Source: Miscanthus floridulus
Lineage: Eukaryota > Streptophyta > Magnoliopsida > Poales > Poaceae
Reading direction: 5' to 3'
Assembly (NCBI RefSeq): GCF_019320115.1
Contig: NC_089595.1
Span: 112,360,461 to 112,424,460 of the forward strand
Length of the DNA stretch: 64,000 nucleotides
Part shown: positions 1 through 9,751 of the stretch, piece by piece
Numbering within the stretch: position 1 is the stretch's first letter
Layout: each line of letters begins with the position of its first letter
The notes under the pieces: generated by a model
The model's database searches: none
What the model was told of the DNA's origin: nothing
What the model saw: only the letters and a program-made list of their open reading frames with translations
Position numbers and translations under genes: made by a program

Positions 1-1709
1 GGACCGTTGAGGCCTATGTGGATGACATCATGGTCAAGCCCAAACAGGCTAATCAGGCCGTAGCCGACCTAGAGCAGACCTTCGTGAAACTCCGAGCAAA
101 CGGCATCAAACTCAACCCCGAGAAGGGCATTTTCGGGGTCCCAAGGGGTATGCTGCTGGGTTTTATCGTCTCCAAGCATGGCATCGAAGCCAACCCAGAG
201 AAGATCTTGGCCATCACGAGGATGGGTCCGGTCCAGAACATAAAGGGGGTCCAGCGAGTTGCAGGGTGCCTTACCGCGCTCAGGCACTTTATCTCATGCC
301 TCGACGAATGAGGTCTCCCCTCTATTGGCTTCTAAAGAAGGCCGACAGCTTCGAATGGATGCCCGAGGCCTAGGTGGCACTTGACAAGGTCAAACAGCTC
401 CTGATAAGGGCCCTGATCTTGGTCCCCTCAACCGATGGGGAACTACTTCTGCTCTACATTACGGCCACCACGCAAGTGGTCAACGTCGCCCTGGTGGTAG
501 AGTGAGAAGAAGAGGGACACGCCCTCAAAGTGCAGCATCCCGTGTACTTCATTAGCGAGGTCTTGTCCGACTCTAAGACTCGCTACCCCTAAATCCAGAA
601 ACTTTTGTACACCGTCCTTATTGCCAAGAGAAAGTTGCATCACTACTTTGAGTCACATCCAGTGATGGTCGTGACGTCCTTCCCTCTCGGTGAGGTCATC
701 CAAAACAGAGATGCCATAGGAAGAATCACGAAGTAGGCACTCGAGCTGATGGGTCAAGGCATTTCATATTCCCCTCGAACGTCCATCAAGTCCCAAGTGC
801 TGGCTGATTTTGTTGTAGAGTGGACCAAGATCCAAATGCCACCAGCAGTTGTCGACCAAGAGTATTAGACGATGTACTTCGATGGATCGCTGATAAAGAA
901 AGGCGCCGGTGTGGGGCTAGTCTTTGTTTTGCCCCTTGGGGTACACATGAGGTACATGGTTCGCATCTATTTCCCCTCCTCCAACATTGTGGCCGAGTAT
1001 GAGGCACTCATCAACGGCCTGCGCATCACCATCAAGTTGGGTATCCGACGGCTTGACGTCTGAGGCAACTCCTAGCTGGTCATCGACCAAGTCATGAAGG
1101 AATCAAACTACCACAATGCCAAGATGGTTGCGTATTGCCAAGAAGTCCGCTAGATGAAGGACAAGTTTGATGGTCTCAAGCTCAATCACATCCCGAGGCG
1201 TCTCAACGAGGCGGCCGACACGCTGGCGAAAACGGCATCTGGCCGAGAGCTGGTGTCGATGGGCGTCTTTGCCAGCGATCAGTACAAGCCCTCGGGTCTG
1301 CTACGAGGAGCCAAAATAGACTGGTGATGGGCCGCCTGCCCTGGGCTCGGAGGCTAACCAGCCGGCGGCTCCATCTGACCTCGAAGTCATAGAGCTTAAC
1401 AAGGATCTAGCGATAGAGCCCGACCCTCTGGCTGACTAGAGGACGCCTTACCTCGACTACCTCCTCCATGAGGTGCTACCGATAGACAAAACAGAGGCTC
1501 AGCGGCTCGCGCGTTGTGTCAAGTCCTTTGTCGTTATTAATGGCGAGCTCTACAGGCAAAGCCACACCGAGATCCTACAGCGCTGCATCCCCATCGAACA
1601 AGGGAAATACTTGCTTAGTGATATCCACGGTGGGGTCTATGGGCACCATGCCGCACCGAGGACCCTGGTCAGAAACATGTTCCGACAAGGCTTCTACTGG
1701 CCCAGATAG
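1..1709 (+). pseudogene. Gypsy pol remnant: RT C-terminal half, two RNase H domains, start of integrase
   Basis: The window opens in the RT palm at the catalytic YVDDI motif (about 16-30), followed by the RT thumb (GIKLNPEK, GVQRVAGC). Next is a gypsy RNase H connection (FISEVLSDSKTRYP, HHYFESHPV) and then an archaeal-type RNase H (MYFDGSLIKKGAGVG near 872, EYEALINGL). From 1473 comes the integrase zinc-finger region (YGHHAAPRTLV, FYWPR), where homology stops. Frames change at least twice (about 310 and between 1063 and 1473). In-frame stops are nearly all TAG or TGA at positions where relatives have Trp, Gln or Arg, for example EY-stop-TMYFDG where relatives have EYWT. Non-functional. Confidence 0.85.
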
Positions 1710-3012
1710 AGCAGGATGGTCTGATTCTGATGGCTCCGGGGCAGTCGTCGAAGGCCCAGACAAGGCGAGATGGCCTGATTTCGCCGGTTCTGAGGCCACC
1801 GTTGAAGGTCCAGACGGGGTGGGACGGTTTGATTCCGCCGGCTTCGTGGGTGCGTCCTCCCCCTCCTGTCCCGTGGCATGCTGCAGGAAGGGTCCTGCCT
1901 ATGGCGAAGGCGGGTCCTCATCCCCGGTGGCCATATCATCCCATGGGATGGGCGACCCAGAGCTGTCATCCTCCTCCTCCTCCTCTTCTCCCGACGAACC
2001 TTGATGCCGCTTGCCTCGCTGTAGCTTCGCTCACTGCTTTGACCACCGTTTCTTCTCCTCATCGTCCTTCTTCTTCTTCCTTTGTTTATCCACGGCATGG
2101 TTCGCTGCCCTCATGGCCGTGTGCTCTAGCAGCGGCGCGATAGAGTCCCAAAAGACTAACCCTGCTGGCAGCTTGATGAAGCTCGCATCTGGCCACATCA
2201 TGGGATGCCCCGAGATCGGGAACACGACGTTGGCCTCCCCCGTGGCCTCCTTGATGTGCTACGCAACCTCGCTGTCGTGGAGCAGCCCTTGGGCGAGCGT
2301 CATCCCGATGAGCTACGCACCAGGCGTCACCCCATACAGCGGGAGGACGTGCCCCATCAGCCCTGCGGAGGCCGTGGGTCTTTAGGCACGCGATGACCTC
2401 GAGGAGGTCGTGCATCTTCTTCTTCTCCTTGAGGGGTGGCCCCCATGGCCATGATGGTGGTACCTCTTCGACCAGGCGCCCGGAGAAGACCAGCAAGGGA
2501 GCGGTAGGGTCGTTCTTTAGGTAGAACCAATGTGAGTGCCACCCCTTGTTGGATCTAGAGAGCTGGCAGGGCATGTACTTGGCCACCCGCTGCCCCCGAA
2601 GGTGAATGCTCGCGCATCCCATCGGCACCGGGGTCTCCCGACCTCTCTCCTTCTTCTTGATCAAGGAGATGGTGAAGAAATAGCTCCACAACTCGAAGTG
2701 GGGCTCGATCCCCAGGTACCCTTCGCACATCACGATGAAGGTCGCGATGTGTTGGATCCTATTGGGGTTCAAGTGCTGCAGCTTGATATGATAGTGGTGG
2801 AGCAGACCTTGGAAGAACGGGTGGGGAGGAATCGTGAGTCCGTGCTTGTGGAAGGGCATAAAGGAGATGACATAGCCATCGGGCAGCGCCGACGCATCCT
2901 CACGGCCGAGCACAAGGCACTTCACTGCATCGGTCCTCCTGCGGAGAAGACCATGCTTGAAGAGGCCCTCCATGCGCGCATGGATAACATCAGAGCGGTA
3001 CCACAAATCCAT
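1710..3012 (-). pseudogene. Antisense accessory gene remnant (Transposase_28 / 'putative gypsy type transposon' family)
   Basis: From a minus-strand start near 3012 the protein reads VISFMPFHKHGL, then HPFFQGLLHHYHIKLQHLNPN, FIVMCEGYLGIEPHFELW and WHSHWFYLKND. These blocks match, in the same order, the start of the antisense gene at 21940 in the second Tat element (VISFVSFHERGL, GVELHNFNPNS, ICEGYLGITPHWELW, SWFYLRND). The frame breaks near 2370. The continuation is visible in another frame (FPISGHPMMWPDASFIKLPAG), followed by a Lys/Arg-rich and acidic serine-rich stretch to about 1710. The family name does not imply transposase activity; function is unknown. It is a decayed copy truncated at the deletion joint near 1709. 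Confidence 0.7.
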
Positions 3013-4050
3013 GGAGGATGGAGGTGGCTGGGGAGAAGCAAAGGCGGTGGCAAAGAAGCAGAAGCTACAGGTCTAGGGCTCCGACGGCGGATGAGCAAGC
3101 ATGACAGATCAGAACAGCGACGGTGGAGAAACGGAGAAGGTAAGGCTATGGTTTTGGTGTGCAGAAACATGAAGGAGGAGGCCGCTATTTATAGGATAGA
3201 GCGGGGCAAGAAGGCGAACCGTCCACCTAGGTTCACGCGCCCGCTGCACTACGTCATGTCACCTTCCTCTGAAGATCGTGCACACACTATCTCTGGTCGT
3301 GCCCTCGAAGGACATGCCGGATGATGGTTCGCCCGGTCAATGGGCCAAGAACCGACGTAGGTAAGGAGGGATATATAGCTGAAAACGCTCCTACAGCCCA
3401 TTCAGGACCAGGAGTTCGAAGGCTGGCCCACCGACGAGTTCACAGCCGCTCCAGGGCACCCTTAGAGCGAGGGGTGGAAAGGGATGGGCCCACTAGCGGC
3501 CAGTACTCGGGCGCATGAGCGCCGCGGGCATCCTGGTCCACGTTCGAGTCTTGGTTGGTTGGGACCGGCCGAACGGACCCAAGAACTATATGGATTGGCC
3601 GCTAAGAGTCTGGAGTCGGTCACCAGCTGACCCATGCTAGACCCCTGTGAACAGGAAGCCGGGGCCCCAATCAGACTAGCCCGTTAACAGCTCACCGAGC
3701 ACCATGTTTCGTCCATCAAGGAAAAATGTGGCATGACTCAGCCCCTCCGTTTTATAAAAAAAACGCTTAAGGGATGATGATCACAAACACGTGGGGGCTC
3801 TAGGGAAGTTGGACTCGTAAGGAGACCGAACGCACGATCGCAGTACGACGGCAGACCGATCGGATCCTAGGGGACTGGAATTAAGGAAAATCTTTCTGAC
3901 CTCCTGAATCCTACGGTTACATGCCTCTAAGAAGACCGATCATGACAAAAGGGAATCACCATCCTGCCAGGACACGCCGTAGGCTAAAAAAGAAGGCCAA
4001 GGCCCTTAGAGTCCTCCCGTCCAAAAAAGCATCCAAATAAGTATTCTACT
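3013..4050 (+). other. Non-coding 3' internal region of the first Tat element
   Basis: No convincing coding frame is seen. Part of 3400-3740 (GAGTTCGAAGGCTGG, TAACAGCTCACCG) is distantly similar to the duplicated block at 22440 and 23433 in the second Tat element. That supports common descent of the non-coding 3' regions as well as the genes. Confidence 0.6.
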
Positions 4051-4072
4051 CCTCCGCAGGCTCGGAGGCTAC
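4051..4072 (+). promoter_or_regulatory. Polypurine tract before 3' LTR
   Basis: CTCGGAGGCTAC directly precedes the LTR start TGTCGGG. The preceding bases CCTCCG and CGGAGG form a small stem. The position and the match to CTCGGGGGCTAC in the second Tat element identify it as the plus-strand priming site. Confidence 0.65.
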
Positions 4073-4154
4073 TGTCGGGTATCAATATTAGGGATACCCA
4101 AAGCAAAAAAGTTAGTGCCCACACTGACTTACCCAGATGGCTCGAGATGTATTA

Positions 4155-4400
4155 AAAAGTCTCGTCCGACCCCAAGGCCGTGGGCTCCGTCTCGCCCAAC
4201 CCCTTGGATGCGGGCTCTGGCTCGCTCGACACCAAGGCCACGGGTTCTATCTCGCCTGAGGCCGCGGGCTCCGTCTCGCCCAATCCTGAGGCCACAGGCT
4301 CCGTCTCGCCCGACCCCAGGGATGTGGTTTCTGTCTCGCCCAAGGTCATGGGCTCTGTCTCATCCGACCTCGAGGATGTAGGTTTCATCTCATCCGACGG
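4155..4400 (+). repeat. Degenerate ~30-33 bp minisatellite in the LTR U3
   Basis: About eight imperfect units each contain a GTCTCGCCCGACC-like core followed by a GGGCTC-like core (for example near 4186, 4246, 4276, 4306, 4336). The period is a multiple of three in places, so the array stays open in some frames and yields spurious GSVSP-repeat peptides. It is not coding. Confidence 0.65.
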
Positions 4401-4827
4401 GGACCCATACCGTCGCCAACCACTCCAGGTCCAAGCGTATGGGCCTAGGTCAAAACTCTGACGCCAGAGAAGAGGCTGGCACGCCTTGATGTAACCCGTG
4501 GCCATGACGGGCCATACCTGGGGATTCACATCATGAATAGTGTCAGGTGTGCTGGTGCTGTTCTGCCTAATCCTCGTACGGACGCTGACAGGCGCGTCAG
4601 TTCACCACGACGTCCGCCAAGACGAAGTAGAACGCCATGATCGACAGATGACGCCTGCGCATGGCGCTAGTGATGAATAGGGCCGCGGAATGGAGCCGTC
4701 CCTATTGACATCTACAGGATCGGTGGGACCACATGATGGAGAAGAAGGACCCGGCAACCCTGGAAGCCTTCTTCTCTCTCTCGTTCTTCACTTTTTCCTC
4801 CTTTGTAACCCGCACTTTCCCTTCGCC

Positions 4828-4834
4828 TATAAAA
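4828..4834 (+). promoter_or_regulatory. LTR TATA box
   Basis: TATAAAA within CGCCTATAAAAGGGGAAG, about 310 bp before the LTR end. The complete Tat element has its TATA box about the same distance (340 bp) from its LTR end. Confidence 0.6.
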
Positions 4835-5139
4835 GGGGAAGCAGGGCGCCCCATGATGGGGATATGGGGACAAAAAGAGCACGACACGAGCACATGGCTG
4901 AGCGGCAAGCGAGCTCTCAACACCCATTCGCTCCTTCCACCAGAGACCTAGGATCCTCTCCCTCTCTCAACTGTTTGTAACCCCTACTGCAAACCAAGTG
5001 TCGGTAACATGAGCAACAACAAACTGGACATAGGGACGTTTCGCCCAAACCAGTGTAAACCCTTGTGTCCTCCGAGCACACCATCCGAGACAGACGCGCA
5101 AATACAAATTTACTCGTCGGTGGTCCGAAAACACCAACA

Positions 5140-6518
5140 CTACATCACTATGATGTGGATACGACGCAAGCAAGCCAGCCAAAAATGATTTCGGTGATCT
5201 ACATCCTCATGACCCGTTTTCAACATGGGATCGGACTCTGGTGCGAAGTGAGCTGCCTGAGCCGCTAAGTGAGCTGCCCGAGCCATCAAGCGAGCCCTGC
5301 CACGTCGCAATGATGACTGTCGCGAAGAATGGCGCAACGATGACTTCGACCGCCACCATGACGACAGATCAGAATGCTCGAGGGCAGGGCAATTTCGTCG
5401 ATGCCGACCAAATAACATCATACGTCGACGACCATCCGTTCTGACTAAAGATAAGTACCTTTCCTATATATGTATTTAATACAATTTTCTCCTCGGTGTT
5501 TCTCCAATTATTATTTCTCCGGCCATTCTCCATGTTTAGTATCTTTACGATACTCCATTTAATTTCCATGTATACCATCTTAAAGGTGACATGCAAACTA
5601 TGCCTAAGGCAAATCCCTGAACAGTCATGTTGACGCTCGGATGTTTCCAGGGACGGCCCTATCTCTGGCTTCTCTCTACACGTGCACAAGCATCTACCCT
5701 CTGCGTTATGGGTGGCCGACAGCGGCTCCTTGGAGACGCTTTGATCTTCCTACATGCACACGGGCTCCGCGCTCCGCGTTACGGTTAACGGGCTACCTAA
5801 GGCTGGAGGCTCAGCTACACACAACTGTTCGAATGGCTTATATTAAATATAAACATAAAATCCACCACAACACTAAGTGTTCATCAAAAGCTACTAAACA
5901 CTTTTACACCACATTCAAACATAAGTTTTTCCTAATCTAATGGACATTGTATCGTCCCTCGCCGAACAGGTCAACATCTCCGACAAGCTTCACCTCTGCT
6001 TTCTCCGCCGATCAGCTGGTTGGACCGCTAGGTTCATGGACTTTGTCGCCGACCAGTTGGTCGGACTGTTCGGTGCTCACTTCTACTCGGCGCTCACTTC
6101 GTCGCCGACCAGTTGGTTGAGCTGCTCGGTGCTCGATTCTTCGCCAACCAGCTGGTCGAACTGTTCGTCGCTTCATCGTCAGCTAAGCTAGGGGCTCGCC
6201 AGCTAAGCTGGGGACTACTCGACGTTCGGATTCTTCATGCAAACATCGCCAACTAAGCTGGGGACTCCTTGGAGTTTGGATTCTTCGTGCAAGCATCGCC
6301 AGCTAAGATGTGGATTTCCTTGGTGGTCGGATCTTGCTACGTCTCATCGGTGTGCTATTAAGTTGTTCCATGCCGTTTGGATAAGGGTGCTGATCTTGGG
6401 CAGCACGTCCGATGTCTTGATAAGTACATGACAGATGACATTGGCAAGCTTTTATTAAAATTTTTTGATCTTGCTACAAGATTTCTTTTCAATCTTCTAG
6501 CAGTCTCGGAGACTAGCT
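5140..6518 (+). other. 3' internal fragment of an unclassified LTR retrotransposon
   Basis: There is no long open frame and no recognisable domain. A short basic Arg/Asp-rich frame at 5290-5440 resembles retroelement gag tails but is not diagnostic. The block leads into short repeats (6000-6330) and then an LTR at 6519, so it is read as the non-coding 3' part of a truncated LTR element. Confidence 0.4.
6000..6330 (+). repeat. Cluster of short palindromic repeats upstream of an LTR
   Basis: Four variants of GCCGACCAGTTGGTCG (near 6009, 6049, 6101, 6143; the second is closest to a perfect palindrome) are followed by four variants of GCCAGCTAAGCTGGGGACT (near 6178, 6192, 6247, 6298), some separated by a repeated TTCGGATTCTTC box. 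The arrangement looks like local duplication of small inverted repeats. Confidence 0.6.
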
Positions 6519-6970
6519 GTGGGGGTATGACCCTTGATACCCACAAGGCCGTACATGGGCCGAGCCGCCAGGGGAGGCCTAGTCCACAAGACTACGCCAC
6601 ACGGAGCATGGCACAGGTCGGTGTGCCTCGCAAGGTTACGTAAAGATCTTTGGTGATCAAGGATAATCTGTTCGGATATGCAAGATCCCGTAATCCCTGT
6701 AATTCCTATCTTGTGAACCGATCAAGATAGAAACAACCAACATGTACCCGTACCCTACGTGCTATATAAGACGGGTAGGGACCCCCTCGTTTTCATTTTC
6801 AATCTCTTATAATACAATCCACAAAGACACATGACGCAAGGTATTACGTCAAAGTGACGGCCTGAACTTGTCTAATCGCTGTCTCTTACGTTTTATGTCA
6901 CCATCCGGTTTCCTCACGCGCACTTCCACCGATTTATCTACTACCATGGGTATACCCCTCAGCAGGACGT
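6519..6970 (+). repeat. LTR (right boundary uncertain) of the unclassified element
   Basis: The start TGTGGGGGTATGAC follows a purine-containing GTCTCGGAGACTAGC tract. It has a TATA box (TATATAA at 6763) and ends around ATGGGTATACCCCTCAGCA, where the expected inverted terminus cannot be placed exactly. No second LTR is in the window. Probably the 3' LTR of the fragment at 5140-6518. Confidence 0.5.
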
Positions 6971-7125
6971 ATTTCATCGACGGCGTCTCACGGATTTGTA
7001 CGAAGGAGTAATCTGGTGCGTCAAATCGGGCGATACGGTAGACCGTAGCCGTAGATTTCCTGTCCCAATGGTGCCGTCATATCCTAGTGTCTGTGGTCTC
7101 CTGTACAGCTGTACTCCCATATAAA

Positions 7126-7347
7126 GGGCACGTTTAGTTCTTGAAAATTTTTGGATTTGGCTACTGTAGCACTTTCGTTTGTAATCGGCGATTAGTGTCT
7201 AATTATGGACTAATTAGGTTCGAAAGTTTCGTCTCGCGATTTCTCACCCAACTGTGTAATTAATTTTTTTTCGTCTATATTTAATGCTCCATGCATGCGT
7301 CCAAAAATTCGATGTGATGGGCAAAAACCAAAATTTTTTGGAACTAA
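7126..7347 (+). mobile_element. MITE, first copy of a head-to-tail pair
   Basis: Starts GGGCACGTTTAGTTC and ends TTTTTTGGAACTAA. It contains GGCTACTGTAGCACTTTCG, TAATTATGGACTAATTA and GTGTAATTAATTTT boxes typical of a very abundant grass MITE. Its ends are inverted (AGTTCTTGAAAATTTTT against AAAATTTTTTGGAACT). No coding capacity. Confidence 0.8.
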
Positions 7348-7580
7348 GGGCACGTTTAATTGGCGATTTTTTTTGGTTTTGGCTACTGTAGCACTTTCGT
7401 TTGTATTTATCAATTAGTGTCTAATTATGGACTAATTATGTTCGAAAGTTTCGTCTCGCGATTTCTCACCCAACTGTGTAATTAGTTTTATTTTTCGTCT
7501 ACATTTAGTACTCTATGCATATGACGCAAGATTCGATGTGATACTTTGGGGTAAAAATTTTTGGAACTGAACATGGCCTA
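7348..7580 (+). mobile_element. MITE, second copy of the pair
   Basis: Starts GGGCACGTTTAATTGG and ends TTTTTGGAACTGAACATGGCC. It repeats the internal boxes of the first copy in the same order and orientation with about 10-15% difference by eye. It abuts the first copy with no spacer. Confidence 0.8.
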
Positions 7581-8182
7581 AACGAGCCCAAACTCACAAG
7601 AGCTGCTGGCGGCTCGCCTCGCTTTTTCGGATAAAGACAAGTCAACTCGATCGCTAGCTCAAAACCTAAGTGGTCCCTAAATTTACGTGCCTTCCAATGA
7701 TGCCGTTTGTAGCACGGTCCATCAGTTCTTCAGGTCGGTCGCTAATGGGAGTAGTTCATTCTTGTTAGTGCGTCTTTTAGGGTAATCTATGATGGCGTTA
7801 GTATGGGACTCGGATATTCTCGCAGCAAGCAAAACAGCCTGACTAGCATGGGTAGGTCGAGCTTGCCACTTAGGAGGTTCAAAACCGAACAGGTATCTCT
7901 ATTACTTGGTAGATAAGCTATAATCTAGATATACTTAGAAGCCAATCCATTTGGATCCAACTCCTATTCCTTGTAATAAACTACCAATTAGAAAATAGCC
8001 AGATACGATATGGGTTACTTGATGTAAACCCTATCCACTGACTCTATAAAGAGAAGCAGGAGCTCTTGTACGGACATCATCGTTATTCTTGACACTTAGC
8101 AATCGATTCTCACATCATCAGCACTCCTACAAACCGAACACACGTCACATAGATAAGTAGTTATCCACTGAACATAGATATC
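7581..8182 (+). other. Non-coding spacer, possible LTR remnant
   Basis: No gene is seen. The stretch 7960-8130 has an LTR-like look (ACTCTATAAAGAGAAGC as a possible TATA box, then short C-rich sequence), but no termini can be defined. Confidence 0.3.
7662..7800 (+). repeat. Dispersed degenerate repeat, copy 1
   Basis: Shares ordered blocks with 8750-8905: GGTCCCTAAATTTA, GTTTGTAGCACG, TTCTTCAGGTCGGTC, AGTGCGTCTTTTAGGGTAATCTATG. Overall similarity is roughly 70% by eye. Function and origin are unknown. Confidence 0.5.
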
Positions 8183-8310
8183 GGTCCCGTTCGCTTGGCT
8201 GAAATTTGCTGAAAAAACAAGCTAAAGCTGAATTGTTGTGAGAGAAAAATACTGTTCCGGCTGAAAAAAAAGCCAAACAAGTCAGTTTTTAAGGTAAGCC
8301 AAACGGGGCC
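8183..8310 (+). mobile_element. hAT-like MITE (~128 bp)
   Basis: Inverted ends GGTCCCGTTCGCTTGGCT and AGCCAAACGGGGCC flank the sequence TTGTTGTGAGAGAAAAATACTG, a core shared with related elements at 8602 and 29329. Target duplications are not clear. Confidence 0.75.
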
Positions 8311-8601
8311 GATCATGTACCTGAACAAGTATAAATTTGTATCGTGCGTATTCCACTCTGATCCCTATGCGCAAAATAATAATCTACGACAGTTGGCACA
8401 TTAGGTTGAAGGATTTCGCGTGTAGATCCAATCTCGCAGATCGGATGGGCATCATCATGAACATCGACAACCTCGACACTTTTGGCAGGCATCATGATCT
8501 CCTTTGGTAGCCTACATTTTGTCTTGGACTGACTCGGCGATTTGCAGCTGTGCGATCCCGAGCTAGTCTACTAGGAGAAGACTTTGGATCTCTACTGCAG
8601 G
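8311..8601 (+). other. Non-coding spacer
   Basis: No gene, repeat structure or element end is recognised here. Confidence 0.4.
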
Positions 8602-8722
8602 GCCTTGTTATATCCGCTTGATTGTTTGTGTGACTTATAAGTCGGCTGATGCTGTTTTATTGTGAGAGAAAAACACTATATCATGGCTGATAAGCATGGC
8701 TGATACGATCAAGCGAACAGGG
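8602..8722 (+). mobile_element. hAT-like MITE related to the 8183 copy
   Basis: Ends are GCCTTGTTATATCCGCTTGATTG (left; about four extra bases interrupt the inverted repeat) and CGATCAAGCGAACAGGG (right). The core TTGTGAGAGAAAAACACTA is shared with the MITEs at 8183 and 29329. Confidence 0.65.
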
Positions 8723-8749
8723 TGTAGCGATTCAAATCACTAGCCCAAT

Positions 8750-8905
8750 AATCCTAAGTACTAGCGGTCCTAAATTTATGTCCCTCTCAAAGGTGTTGTT
8801 TGTAGCACGACTCTTCGTTCTTTAGGTCGGTCTGTCACAAATAGGAATAGTTCTATCATCATGTTGGTGCGGTTTTATGGTAATCTATGTCTTATTATCG
8901 TAAGT
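8750..8905 (+). repeat. Dispersed degenerate repeat, copy 2
   Basis: Second copy of the repeat at 7662-7800, same orientation, starting near GGTCCTAAATTTATG and ending near GGTAATCTATGTC. Confidence 0.5.
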
Positions 8906-8964
8906 TTATATAAAACCTTTAATTTCTTAATAAAAACATATAATAGCATGAGCACAGAAAATTA

Positions 8965-9150
8965 GTAGTCTCTAAATTTGCACGGTGATACCATCTGGGT
9001 TCTTAACTCTTTAATTTTGAACATCTAAACTCCGAGCTTGTATACTGGTGTCGTTCGAGCCTCACTCTCAAACTTTGATATTTAGTTTTCGAACTTGTAT
9101 AGTTGCGTTGTCTAGGTTCATGAATTTGTTCGGGGTCAGCATTACTCCAA
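8965..9150 (+). repeat. Degenerate ~58 bp tandem repeats
   Basis: Three diverged units (starting near 8970, 9028 and 9086) each carry a CGAGCTTGTATACTGGTGTCGT-like core of about 20 bases: TTTGCACGGTGATACC, GAGCTTGTATACTGG, GAACTTGTATAGTTG. Grass genomes contain dispersed repeats of this look. No coding potential is seen. Confidence 0.45.
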
Positions 9151-9662
9151 ACGGACTTAATTTGAACCCAGCTTAATGTACATTGGTATTGCATTTCGTA
9201 TTTTGAGCATGTAATTCAATATAAATGATTTTAGCCCCTCTGCTCCTACCGTCATCCCTGCTAGGCCATAGCCCATATATGGTAATGGTACTATCATATC
9301 ACAACAACGTTGTCATCTCTTCTCGTCTCTCATAAACTCACAAGAGGTTGGCGCCTCAGTTGCAGGCTTCGTTTTCATATAGGTGCAATTCAACTCAATA
9401 GCTCAACCTAGAACTCCTAGAACTTTTTAAAACGTCTGGTCGAGTTGAATTTGGATCCGCCTATAAAAACCTAATATTTTTTTGAGAACATAAAAAGACC
9501 TAATATTTTTAGCCAGTCCTGAGCCCGACCAAAACACAGTGTCAGATCTATTTTTTTTGTTCCTCTCTTTAGCCCGACCGGAGTGTGAGTGTGCAACGTG
9601 TTGCTATTTGTTAGGTTCAGTTAGGTTGGGTTTGGCATAAAAAGATTGGGCTCATACTCAAG
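9151..9662 (+). other. Non-coding spacer
   Basis: No gene is seen. The stretch 9330-9420 weakly resembles 7590-7680 (AACTCACAAGAG, CAACTCGATCGCTAGCTCAA-like blocks), so the two parts of this spacer may share an old duplication. Confidence 0.3.
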
Positions 9663-9751
9663 CCCTGTTTGGTAGAGCTCCCATGCATTATTCATAGGAA
9701 CTCTTTTCTCTGTCCTCTCTCCTCTCACAGTGCCAGTGGGAGTAGATGAAG
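9663..9751 (+). mobile_element. Fold-back MITE, left half (split by the Tat element)
   Basis: The left terminus GCCCTGTTTGGTAGAGCT pairs with AGCTCTAACAAACGGGAC at 25639-25656. The inner arm (CTCTTTTCTCTGTCCTCTCTCC) also pairs with GAGATGAGAGATGAGATAG on the right. With the large insertion removed, the MITE is about 235 bp and largely palindromic. Confidence 0.75.

Larger units (their letters stand above)
1..5139 (+). mobile_element. Decayed Ty3/gypsy (Tat-type) LTR retrotransposon, 5' part outside window
   Basis: Read on the plus strand, the order is broken pol, a minus-strand accessory gene remnant, a non-coding 3' region with a polypurine tract, and a 3' LTR. The same order occurs in the complete element at 9752-25505, and both LTRs begin TGTCGGGTA, so the two are related but distinct subfamilies. 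The 5' LTR, gag and protease would lie left of base 1. Pol is joined abruptly at about 1709 to the antisense gene region, so most of integrase is missing and an internal deletion is inferred. The element could not supply its own proteins. Confidence 0.85.
4073..5139 (+). repeat. 3' LTR of first Tat-type gypsy element (1067 bp)
   Basis: The LTR starts TGTCGGGTATCA and ends GAAAACACCAACA. The complete Tat element ends GAAACACCGACA, so the final CCAACA is probably a one-base decay of CCGACA. It holds a TATA box at 4828 and a short tandem array at 4155-4400. No partner LTR is in the window, so the ends rest on this comparison and on the polypurine tract. Confidence 0.75.

Noticed and set aside
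2536..3324. 262-codon plus-strand frame
   Set aside because: It is antisense to the recognisable Transposase_28-type remnant and has no family resemblance.
4115..4529. Open frames with Pro/Arg or GSVSP repeats in the first LTR
   Set aside because: Produced by the ~30-33 bp minisatellite; several frames on both strands are open for the same reason.
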